Of a DNA stretch of 15,229 nucleotides, positions 7,459 through 14,148 are shown in pieces. Numbering within the stretch: position 1 is the stretch's first letter; each line of letters opens with the position of its first letter. This DNA is from DATIJP01 sp964569185 (GTDB lineage Bacteria; Chlamydiota; Chlamydiia; Chlamydiales; Rhabdochlamydiaceae): the NCBI GenBank assembly GCA_964569185.1, contig CAZMTP010000039.1, positions 1 to 15,229 on the forward strand, given 5' to 3'. The notes under the pieces were generated by a model. The model made no database searches, had not been told where the DNA came from, and was given only the letters and a program-made list of their open reading frames with translations. Position numbers and translations under genes: made by a program.

Positions 7459-9615
7459 ATGGGGTATTTAGAGCACTTTGAATCGGCCCTAGAAAACCAT
7501 GATGCCAATGCATTGCTGCGCCTATGGGAAGAGTATACTTCCTCTGAGAGTGTGGGCGGAGAAGATCTAAAAGAAATTTTAATCGCTGTTAAAAAATCCC
7601 CTTTAAGCGACTACATTGGAAGACATGTTGAGCGCATTCTTCCTCTTTGGCAAAAACTGGAAACGTCTGAGATCTCAGATGAAATTCTCAAATTAATTTT
7701 AGATTTAGAAGAAACAGACCCAGAGCAATTGAGACTGCTTGCATTGGACTATTTGGAAAGAAAATATAGACAAGATCCTCAGTTCAATGAAAAGATGCGT
7801 ATCGTTGGGATGCGTGGAAAAGGCGAAAGTTTCAAAGGCGTCATCAGCCATTTTGAGCTTCTCAACCATATGAAAAAAGGGAAATTTGTTTTCCACACAG
7901 GAGGTTGGGGTGTAGGCGAAGTGATGGACATTTCGATGCTTCGTGAACAGGTCGGCATAGAATTTGATTATGTCCCTGGAAGAAAAGATATCTCTTTTAA
8001 AAATGCATTTAACTGTTTAATCCCCATCCCAGATGGCCATTTTCTTGCCCTGCGCTTTGGTTCTCCCGATGTATTAGAAGAAAAAGCCAAAAAAAATCCA
8101 GTTGAAGTGATCCTGATGTTGCTACGCGATTTGGGACCTAAAACAGCAGCAGAAATCAAAGATGAACTGTGTGAACTGGTTATTCCAGCTGCAGAATGGA
8201 ATCGCTGGTGGCAAACAGCACGAGCCAAAGTCAAAAAAAATACACTGATTGAATCGCCAGAGGATTTAAGCCAGCCCTTCCGTTTGCTTAAAAAAGAGAT
8301 CTCGCATGAAGAAAAACTGTACAAAGCGCTCGAAACCAAACCTGACGCAGATACTTTAATCCAGCTGGTCTATTCATTTATGAGAGATTTTTCTGAAAGC
8401 CTGAAAAGCGCTCAGTTTAAAACCTCTCTCTTAGAAAAACTCAAAGAGCTTCTATCTACTCAAGGTCTTACAAAGTCACAAGAGATCCAGCTCCATTTCT
8501 TCATTCAAGACTTGAGCAACCAGAAAGATTATCCTTTTATCAAAGAGCAGATCAAAAATTGGGAAGCGCCCGCAGATATTTTAAAAGAGATCTCGATCCA
8601 AGCATTTAAAAAACGCTCTCTCACTGAAATCAAACAGCTACGCAGCGATTGGAAAGAGGTCTTTTTGAAAATGCTCTTTATCGTAGATCAAATTGTACTA
8701 CGCGATTACCTCTTAACCGAATTGCTTGCCACAGATGCTAAAAATGCGACCATTAAAAAATTAGAAGAGCTCGCGGCACATCCTTCGCAAAATCCAGAAG
8801 CTGTCATTTGGTACTTCCAGAAAATCATAGCAGATCCCAAGTTGCCCTTTGGCGATGCCAAAGGAGCCAGTCGCTTCTTTGAAGCCCTACTTGTACTTTT
8901 AAGTTATCTAGAGCAGACAGGCAGCCATCGAGAGCTGATCAAAAAAATTCAATCGATTTTATCTGCGGGCCGCTTTGCTACTGTACGGCAGATCATGAAA
9001 GATGCTTCATTGCATGATGTCCAAGAGTTTTTGCTGCTTGTGACAAAGTGCCATTCTTTGAGCGATCACGATATGAAAATTTTCCATTCGCTTGCGGAAG
9101 TGGTCTATCCTACGCTTGCTAAAAAAGGCAAAAAGAAAGAAGCGGAAGTAGAAGAAGAAGTGATCTGGACGACCCAAGAAGGGTATCACAAACTACAAAA
9201 AAGAATTGAAAAAATTGCCACTGAAGAGACTGTCGAGAATGCAAAAGAAATTGAGGTGGCCCGGTCCCATGGAGATTTGCGTGAAAATGCAGAATTCAAA
9301 TCGGCACTAGAGAAAAGAGATCGTCTGCAGGCAGAGCTCAAATTTCTTTCAGATCAATCGAACCATTGCCGCGTGATCACAAAAGACGACATTACCACCG
9401 ATTACGTAGGTGTGGGCGTCGTGGTTGAGTGTAAAAAGGCAAATGGAGAAACAGTCCATTTCACATTGCTCGGTCCTTGGGATGCAGATCCAGATCGTGG
9501 AATTCTTTCCTTTCAATCCAAACTAGCGCAAACTTTGAAAGGGCATAAAGTAGGCGACAAGTTTAAAATCCAAGGCGAAGAATACACCATCACCAGCATT
9601 AAATCCGCTTTATAA
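7459..9615 (+). CDS. greA: Transcription elongation factor GreA, long chlamydial form
   Basis: GreA rescues backtracked RNA polymerase by inserting its coiled coil into the secondary channel and stimulating cleavage of the transcript 3' end. The canonical GreA part is only the last 150 residues or so (about 568-718): a coiled coil with ARSHGDLRENAE (601-612), where D606 and E609 are the tip acidic residues (E. coli D41, E44), then the FKBP-like C-terminal domain. About 550 residues precede it, mostly helical. Within them, GGWGVGEV and the following beta-rich stretch (about 140-200) resemble a small Tudor/CarD-like fold, a resemblance by eye only. The ATG at 7459 is chosen over the in-frame ATG at 7420 because it has GAAGGA six bases upstream (7447-7452), while 7420 has none; the resulting 718 aa and MGYLEHF start fit chlamydial GreA proteins. 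A lysine/glutamate-rich linker (about 555-567) joins the two parts. Confidence 0.93.
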   Translation: MGYLEHFESALENHDANALLRLWEEYTSSESVGGEDLKEILIAVKKSPLSDYIGRHVERILPLWQKLETSEISDEILKLILDLEETDPEQLRLLALDYLERKYRQDPQFNEKMRIVGMRGKGESFKGVISHFELLNHMKKGKFVFHTGGWGVGEVMDISMLREQVGIEFDYVPGRKDISFKNAFNCLIPIPDGHFLALRFGSPDVLEEKAKKNPVEVILMLLRDLGPKTAAEIKDELCELVIPAAEWNRWWQTARAKVKKNTLIESPEDLSQPFRLLKKEISHEEKLYKALETKPDADTLIQLVYSFMRDFSESLKSAQFKTSLLEKLKELLSTQGLTKSQEIQLHFFIQDLSNQKDYPFIKEQIKNWEAPADILKEISIQAFKKRSLTEIKQLRSDWKEVFLKMLFIVDQIVLRDYLLTELLATDAKNATIKKLEELAAHPSQNPEAVIWYFQKIIADPKLPFGDAKGASRFFEALLVLLSYLEQTGSHRELIKKIQSILSAGRFATVRQIMKDASLHDVQEFLLLVTKCHSLSDHDMKIFHSLAEVVYPTLAKKGKKKEAEVEEEVIWTTQEGYHKLQKRIEKIATEETVENAKEIEVARSHGDLRENAEFKSALEKRDRLQAELKFLSDQSNHCRVITKDDITTDYVGVGVVVECKKANGETVHFTLLGPWDADPDRGILSFQSKLAQTLKGHKVGDKFKIQGEEYTITSIKSAL

Positions 9616-9635
9616 TTCAATTGCAGAACTAACAG

Positions 9636-10309
9636 TCATTCAATAGGTGGAAGTGCATTGCATGTCTCAATTAATTTTTCATTTTCTTTTTTAATCTTTT
9701 TTTCCAACTTTTTAATATCTTCTTCTGCTGATAATTCTTCAGGATAAATGCCTCGTTGTACTAGCACCTTACGGACTCCTTGATTATTTTTAACATGTTC
9801 ATCTGCAATCTGATTTTCTCCCTGTAAATTTTCTTTTTTGACATTGAAATTTGTAATTTCACCAGCAAAATCTTTGGCTTTAATTGTAATTGTCGGTAAA
9901 AAATCAGCTAATGGCCTTGTTTCAGGAACACCTAACTTTTCCTTCATTGTGCCAGTTGAAATTCCTCCAAAAAGAGCTTGATCTCCTTTGCTGCGAATGC
10001 GTCCAAATCCATGGTCATCCACACCATGTTCATAAAGAGTCGAAGATAGTTCCTTAAATCTTGAATTTCTCTTTGTGAACCGGAACCTAAATCAACCATT
10101 TTCGTGACCTCACGAAAATGGTTGATTATAAGCACCTTAGAATTGTTACATGCAATTTTTGCTTTTTCAATTACATTGAGAAAATTTTCCCATGTGCTAT
10201 ATTCAAAAAGTATTTGGAGATCTCGTGCCATCCAAAATTCGACATCTTGTTCAATGCACCTATTTTTTTCAAAATATTCTGCTAGTTTAAATATAAGTTC
10301 TTTTTTCAT
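9636..10309 (-). pseudogene. dinD: dinD (DNA-damage-inducible protein D), inactivated by internal deletion and frameshift
   Basis: Two overlapping minus-strand reading frames together read as one DinD. The upstream piece (from the ATG at 10309, with GGAGG five bases upstream) has WMARDLQILFEYSTWENF, VIEKAKIAC and HFREVTKMVDLGSGSQREIQD, typical of the DinD N-terminus, then turns into unrelated sequence to its stop at 9944. The downstream frame picks up at about 10055 with KELSSTLYEHGVDDHGFGRI, then RSKGDQALFGG, RPLADFLPTITIKAKDFAGEITNFN, EHVKNNQGVR and PEELSAEEDIKKLEKK, typical of the DinD C-terminus. From memory of the family, the missing middle is about 55-65 residues including the SRYACYLIAQNGDPRK region. 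Joined pieces total about 224 aa against about 275-290 for intact members. The junction is near 10055-10060. DinD is an SOS-regulated accessory protein of poorly defined role; no SOS box is seen here. The good Shine-Dalgarno and clean flanking frames suggest recent decay of an acquired gene. Confidence 0.85.
10090..10127. repeat. Perfect 38-nt palindrome inside the dinD pseudogene
   Basis: Two 18-nt arms (10090-10107 and 10110-10127) are exact reverse complements around a 2-nt centre (10108-10109). On the minus strand this encodes the INHFREVTKMVD stretch of DinD. No T-run follows, and it lies inside a former coding region, so a terminator role is unlikely. Confidence 0.9.
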
Positions 10310-10399
10310 AGCCGCCTCCGAACACAGTGTAGCTTAGAGAATTTTTCAATTTTTTTATAGCCAAACAAATAAAATCGAAATTATGTTATGTTGCTAGTT
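10310..10399. other. Divergent gap between dinD remnant and rdgB
   Basis: This AT-rich spacer carries the intact dinD Shine-Dalgarno (GGAGG on the minus strand, five bases before the ATG). It must also hold the rdgB promoter, but I could not pick a convincing -35/-10 pair, and no Shine-Dalgarno precedes either candidate rdgB ATG (10388 or 10400). No LexA-like CTGT-N8-ACAG site is present. Confidence 0.4.
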
Positions 10400-10993
10400 A
10401 TGAAGCTTGTCATTGCTAGCCGTAATGTGCATAAAATCCGCGAATTCCGTGCCATGCTCAAGGGCATACGCCACTTGGATATCTATTCACTCATCGATTT
10501 TCCACAGTACCAGCCGCAACCTGAAACAGGAAATACATTTGAAGAAAACGCGATCCAAAAAGCGGTCCATGCTGCTGCTGCATTGGGACTCTGGGCATTA
10601 GCAGACGACTCTGGACTTGTCATTCCTGCATTAGGCGGCGCTCCTGGCGTCTATTCGGCCCGCTATGCAGGCGAAGGCGCCACAGACAAAGAAAATCGCA
10701 AAAAATTGCTGCACGAAATGCGCAATCTGAAAGATCAAGAAAGAGCTGCCTATTTTGAATGCTGTATCGCTTTAGCTGCCCCAGAAGATTTAAAGAAAAG
10801 CGCCTGCGCTTTTTGTGAAGGCACTATCACTGAAGAAGAAAAAGGACGCAGCGGCTTTGGCTATGATTCTCTTTTTCTAAAACATGAATATAGTAAAACG
10901 TTTGCAGAACTTGAAGAAGAAGTGAAAAATCGCATTTCACATAGAAGAAAGGCGATGGACAAAATTCTGCTTGTTCTGGAATCCATTAAATAG
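10400..10993 (+). CDS. rdgB: dITP/XTP pyrophosphatase (RdgB/HAM1)
   Basis: RdgB hydrolyses deaminated purine nucleoside triphosphates (ITP, dITP, XTP) to monophosphates, cleaning the NTP pool before polymerases use them. Family motifs in order: IASRNVHKIREF (5-16, substrate-binding loop), TGNTFEENAIQKA (43-55), LADDSGL (67-73, where D69 matches the catalytic aspartate of E. coli RdgB), APGVYSARYAGE (81-92), GFGYD (152-156) and KNRISHRRKA (176-185). The length of 197 aa is normal. The start at 10400 is preferred because the protein then begins MKLVIASRN as family members do; an in-frame ATG at 10388 would add MLLV. Neither has a clear Shine-Dalgarno. The nuclease gene follows after 14 nt, so the two are likely cotranscribed. 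Confidence 0.95.
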   Translation: MKLVIASRNVHKIREFRAMLKGIRHLDIYSLIDFPQYQPQPETGNTFEENAIQKAVHAAAALGLWALADDSGLVIPALGGAPGVYSARYAGEGATDKENRKKLLHEMRNLKDQERAAYFECCIALAAPEDLKKSACAFCEGTITEEEKGRSGFGYDSLFLKHEYSKTFAELEEEVKNRISHRRKAMDKILLVLESIK

Positions 10994-11007
10994 TGTATTG
11001 ATTAAGA

Positions 11008-11490
11008 ATGCACTATTTCATTGACGGCTATAATTTCCTCTTTCGCTTAAGCAAACAGAAACTTCCCCTAGAGAAAAAAAGAACACTTCTTCTCATCACA
11101 CTAAATGAAGAGATTGAGAAATTGCGCATGGACGCGACTATTGTGTTTGATAGCTCGGAAAAACTACGAGAATCAGCTTCACGTGGCCATCTGGACGCGC
11201 TGGAAATCATCTATACCACAAAACAGGAAACGGCAGACGATTACATTTTAAAGGCCATTAAAGCGTCATCCAATCCTCAAAATGAAACTGTGGTCAGCTC
11301 TGATCGGGAACTCACAGGACGATGCAAACAATTAGGGGCAAAAGCAGTGACTATAGAGCAGTTTCTTTCAATGATACAGAAGAAGAAAGCCAGGAAAAAA
11401 AGAGGCTCCGCCACACGCGCATTTAAAGACACAGAAAAAGAGATTGAGCGGCTTCTTAAAATCTTTGAAGAAAGATTTAAACAGCTTTAA
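11008..11490 (+). CDS. yacP: YacP-family NYN-domain ribonuclease
   Basis: This 160-aa protein has the PIN-like NYN fold of the YacP family, whose Bacillus member (Rae1) is a ribosome-associated endoribonuclease. The acidic metal-site residues are visible: D6 and N9 in FIDGYNF, D48 in TIVFDSS, D77-D78 in TADDYI, and D99 in VVSSDREL. A lysine-rich tail (KKKARKKRG, about 125-133) precedes a final helix and could contact RNA. The start gives the standard MHYFIDGYN N-terminus; only a weak AAGA is seen upstream. It lies 14 nt after rdgB in the same direction, and its last 14 nt overlap the 3' end of the opposite-strand acylphosphatase gene. The nuclease family is clear; the target RNA is unknown. 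Confidence 0.88.
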   Translation: MHYFIDGYNFLFRLSKQKLPLEKKRTLLLITLNEEIEKLRMDATIVFDSSEKLRESASRGHLDALEIIYTTKQETADDYILKAIKASSNPQNETVVSSDRELTGRCKQLGAKAVTIEQFLSMIQKKKARKKRGSATRAFKDTEKEIERLLKIFEERFKQL

Positions 11491-11806
11491 TCTGAAATCC
11501 TTCGTAACGCTCTTTAGGTTTATGAAAATCGAGCTGAACCTCTTCAATTTGTTGATTCTTGAAACTATTTTTTAATTTATCGATTAAAGCCTGAAGATTC
11601 TCTTTTGTTCCTTGGGCCACAATTTCAACGGAACCATCAGCGCAATTTTGCACATACCCAGTGAGGTGTAAGCGTAGAGCAAGAAATTTTGTTTCTGCCC
11701 TAAACCCGATCCCATGCACTCTGCCCAGCACATGCGCTCTCATTTCAAATATTGCATTGTCGCTTTCTGAGGAATGCCCTGAAATTCTTGATGTACACAC
11801 AAGCAT
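11477..11806 (-). CDS. acyP: Acylphosphatase
   Basis: Acylphosphatase hydrolyses acyl phosphates such as acetyl phosphate and carbamoyl phosphate; its physiological role in bacteria is uncertain. The signature is clear: LGRVHGIGFR (27-36) with catalytic R36, and LTGYVQNCADGSVE (48-61) with catalytic N54. The 109 aa exceed the usual 90 or so by an N-terminal extension of about 21 residues. I keep the ATG at 11806 because it directly follows the yggT TAA and has AGGGGAG eight bases upstream; the alternative Met22 (MRAHVLGRV) would give the normal length but has no Shine-Dalgarno. It is cotranscribed with yggT and convergent with yacP, overlapping it by 14 nt. Confidence 0.93.
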   Translation of the reverse strand: MLVCTSRISGHSSESDNAIFEMRAHVLGRVHGIGFRAETKFLALRLHLTGYVQNCADGSVEIVAQGTKENLQALIDKLKNSFKNQQIEEVQLDFHKPKERYEGFQIKAV

Positions 11807-12070
11807 TTATAAAACTCCCCTAATAACACTCATAATCACTTTTTCTAAAATTTGCAGTATAAAAAATCCCAGCATCGGGCTTAAATCGATGACCCCACCC
11901 ACAGGCGGAATGATCCGGCGGAAAATATTGAGATAGGGATCTGTATAAAAATAGACAAACCGCAAGAGCGGGTGGTGGGCCAGTCTCGGAATCCAAGAAC
12001 TAAAGATGCGGACAAGGAGTAGGAGGGTATAGCTTAAAAAGAGGTAGTGGACGACCTGTGCAATTATCAT
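11807..12070 (-). CDS. yggT: YggT family membrane protein
   Basis: This 87-aa protein has two membrane helices (about 7-27 and 65-85) around the family's conserved loop: RIFSSWIPRL (21-30), FYTDPYLNIFRRIIPPVGG (41-59), then IDLSPMLGF (61-69). YggT proteins are widespread small inner-membrane proteins linked in some bacteria to division, chloroplast nucleoid organisation in plants, or osmotic tolerance; no precise activity is established. The acyP gene follows with no spacing (TAA then ATG). There is no Shine-Dalgarno before the ATG; a TATTAT box ends eight bases upstream, so the transcript may be leaderless. It is divergent from the pilM-like gene across a 63-bp gap. Confidence 0.93.
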   Translation of the reverse strand: MIIAQVVHYLFLSYTLLLLVRIFSSWIPRLAHHPLLRFVYFYTDPYLNIFRRIIPPVGGVIDLSPMLGFFILQILEKVIMSVIRGVL

Positions 12071-12133
12071 ATTTTAATATAATAACACGAGTCTTTATTT
12101 CCGAAAATGTAGATTCTGATTAAGATATTAACG
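12071..12133. promoter_or_regulatory. Divergent promoter gap between yggT and the secretion-platform genes
   Basis: Sixty-three AT-rich bases separate the two start codons. On the minus strand TATTAT (12084-12079) is a good -10 for yggT, 8 nt before its ATG. On the plus strand TAGATT (12110-12115) is a weak -10 candidate for the pilM-like gene. No convincing -35 was found for either. Confidence 0.35.
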
Positions 12134-13510
12134 ATGAATTACATTGCACTGCATTTAGATGGAAATGAACTGAAGCGAGTTCTGATCCAAAAAGATAAAA
12201 ATAACTTTAAAATCCTGAAGAAAGAGACCCTCTCTTCAAATGTAAAGCCGCTTGACATTACCCCTAAAAATAGTTCTTATACTCTTGTGACAGGCATCGA
12301 TTCATGGAACCTCTTTTTAAGAGAATTTTCCTTCACTCTACGATTTAAAAGACAGATCCTATCCATTCTTCCGTTTCAAATAGAATCCCAATTTCCTTAT
12401 CCACAAAACGAGCTTATTTTATCTCCCATCTTTTATAAGAATGGCGCTAACACAACTGTTTCCCTATTTGCTGTGACACAGGAGCAGTTAAAGCAACATC
12501 TTCACTATTTTCAGCACCTTAAATTTGATCCTGATCTGGTCTCATCGACTCCGCACGCGCTCCTGCGCTATGCAACCCATTTTTTTAAAGACTACCCTTC
12601 AACCATCGTCTATCACCTAGGGCAGGAGAAGAGCAGCTACATCGTGATTTCTGAAGGAAAAATCTTACTGTCTCAAACAGAAAATTTTGGCGCCTCCTCT
12701 ACCTCTTTAGAAAGTTTTGAAAAAGATTTAGAGCGCGTCTGCTCTTATATACGAAAAAAATGCCCTTCTATTCAAAAATTGATCTTAACAGGGGAATCGT
12801 ATGACCATCTCCCATTCCTTGCCAAAGTGTTCAGCAGCCATTTCACCTTATTAGAGAGTAAGGAAAAATATGCGCTGCCAATTGGCCTTTGCCTAGACGC
12901 TTTGAAGCAAGATCAAAAAAGTCTGCAATTACGAACAGGTCCATTTATTGCCGCAAGAAGAGCCACCAAACGCAAAGCACGTATAAAAACCTATTTAATA
13001 GCAGCCGCTTGTCTCTTTCTCTTTACCTGTATTGGAGGCCAGTACTGTCTCAAAAAGAAAGAAAAAGAGGCATTAGCGGAATTTAGTGCGATCTTCCCCA
13101 TTGCAAAGGAGCGTTCGCTTGAAGACGCATTAGCAGATTTTGAACTCTCTCTTTCCAAAAACAAAGTGCCTTTTTCTTTTTCATTAACTGTGCCACGCGT
13201 CAGCGACACTCTAGCATGGCTAAGTAGCCATCCCAAGCTCCAGTCTAAAGAAGATAGTATCGAGATTTCACATATACGCTACCAACTCATGAAATATCCT
13301 CAACTAGATTCTCCTTCTGCTCCCTATGAAGCACGCGTGGAACTGGAATTTTCTACTTCATCTCCACGTATCGCACGGGAATTTCATGAATCTCTTTTGA
13401 AAGGAGACCCCTTCATTAATACAAAAAAAGAGATCCCTTGGAATGCGCATCAAGATAAATACCGCACCTCTTTTTATCTCAACCCCTTAAAAGTGAAAAA
13501 AGCGCAATGA
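12134..13510 (+). CDS. PilM/GspL-like inner-membrane platform protein
   Basis: The 458-aa protein has a layout like GspL, or a PilM-PilN fusion, of type II secretion and type IV pilus systems: a cytoplasmic actin-like domain (about 1-275), one membrane helix (about 286-306, after the basic RRATKRKARIK), and a periplasmic part (about 310-458). The start MNYIALHLDGNELKRVLI resembles the first actin-like strand pair of PilM; ILPFQIESQFPYP (78-90) resembles the conserved LPFxLExxxP of PilM/GspL. The periplasmic part has a PilN-like pattern, with VSDTLAWLSSHP (356-367), then IEISHIRYQL and RVELEFS. GspL links the ATPase GspE to the inner-membrane platform. The stop overlaps the next start (ATGA, 13507-13510). 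Sequence similarity is weak, so I rest the call on architecture and neighbours; chlamydiae do carry gspD, E, F and G homologs. Confidence 0.62.
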   Translation: MNYIALHLDGNELKRVLIQKDKNNFKILKKETLSSNVKPLDITPKNSSYTLVTGIDSWNLFLREFSFTLRFKRQILSILPFQIESQFPYPQNELILSPIFYKNGANTTVSLFAVTQEQLKQHLHYFQHLKFDPDLVSSTPHALLRYATHFFKDYPSTIVYHLGQEKSSYIVISEGKILLSQTENFGASSTSLESFEKDLERVCSYIRKKCPSIQKLILTGESYDHLPFLAKVFSSHFTLLESKEKYALPIGLCLDALKQDQKSLQLRTGPFIAARRATKRKARIKTYLIAAACLFLFTCIGGQYCLKKKEKEALAEFSAIFPIAKERSLEDALADFELSLSKNKVPFSFSLTVPRVSDTLAWLSSHPKLQSKEDSIEISHIRYQLMKYPQLDSPSAPYEARVELEFSTSSPRIAREFHESLLKGDPFINTKKEIPWNAHQDKYRTSFYLNPLKVKKAQ

Positions 13511-14148
13511 AACAATTAAAAGAAAAATTTAAGCAGTACCGCTCCCAACCATTCTTTTTTTGCCTCCTTCTTTCTTTGGCTCTAGTTCCCTCGCTTTTTT
13601 ATATGCTCTATTTTTTTACCCGCATGGACACACTAGAGTCTGTCCAGCAGCAGATCGCTCAGCTATCAAAGAAAGCAGACCTCCAAAAATTTAGAAAAGA
13701 AGAAGAGGAGCTTTTTTTAAAAAAATTAAAGATGGCAGACCATTATTACATCGATAAACAGTTGGAAAGTCAGCTGTTTTTAGAGTCTGAACTTAAAAGA
13801 TATCAGGCTGTCTTAGCCTATGACCCGGAAGAATGCTGGACTAAAAAAAGGGTTCAATTTTTGAAAGAAGGGACCAACCGGCTGCGCTTTTCAGAGCAAA
13901 ATTTGAAAAATATCCATGGGTTTCAAGAAGTAGAAGAGGTCCAACAACATACTGTAGAAATGAATCTTGAAGATTTAAAACAGCTTCTTGCACATATCGA
14001 AGATGTGACAATCGGTCCTTATTTGCCCCATCCAAATTCTCCTCAGTTAATTATTAAAAACTTTGAATTGACCAAGAAAAAATTAAAAGAAAATGAAGAG
14101 GTTTATCTGGTCAATTTACAACTTATTAAAAGAGAACTTTCTCAATGA
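13507..14148 (+). CDS. GspM/PilO-like bitopic membrane protein
   Basis: The protein is 213 aa: a short basic cytoplasmic tail (KQLKEKFKQYRSQP), one membrane helix (about 16-38), then a charged coiled coil (about 42-95) and a small C-terminal domain. This is the plan of GspM and PilO, which partner GspL and PilN in the periplasm. Placement directly after a GspL/PilM-like gene with a 4-nt start/stop overlap supports that pairing. There is no strong Shine-Dalgarno, so translation is probably coupled. The C-terminus (about 140-213: EVEEVQQHTVEMNLEDLKQL, then IIKNFELTKKKL) fits the ferredoxin-like fold expected of PilO/GspM but shows no diagnostic residues. Sequence identity alone would not place it; the call is contextual. 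Confidence 0.5.
   Translation: MKQLKEKFKQYRSQPFFFCLLLSLALVPSLFYMLYFFTRMDTLESVQQQIAQLSKKADLQKFRKEEEELFLKKLKMADHYYIDKQLESQLFLESELKRYQAVLAYDPEECWTKKRVQFLKEGTNRLRFSEQNLKNIHGFQEVEEVQQHTVEMNLEDLKQLLAHIEDVTIGPYLPHPNSPQLIIKNFELTKKKLKENEEVYLVNLQLIKRELSQ

Noticed and set aside
7968..8339. Minus-strand 123-codon ORF inside greA
   Set aside because: Low-complexity Ser/Leu-rich shadow of the greA coding strand with no motif.
10090..10127. Rho-independent terminator
   Set aside because: No T-run follows on either strand, the loop is only two bases, and it lies in former coding sequence.
9636..10309. Two separate small hypothetical genes (9636-10022 and 9944-10309)
   Set aside because: Their translations are the two ends of a single DinD in different frames, so one pseudogene is the simpler reading.
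10310..10399. SOS (LexA) box upstream of dinD
   Set aside because: No CTGT-N8-ACAG pattern; only an isolated CACTGTGT is present.
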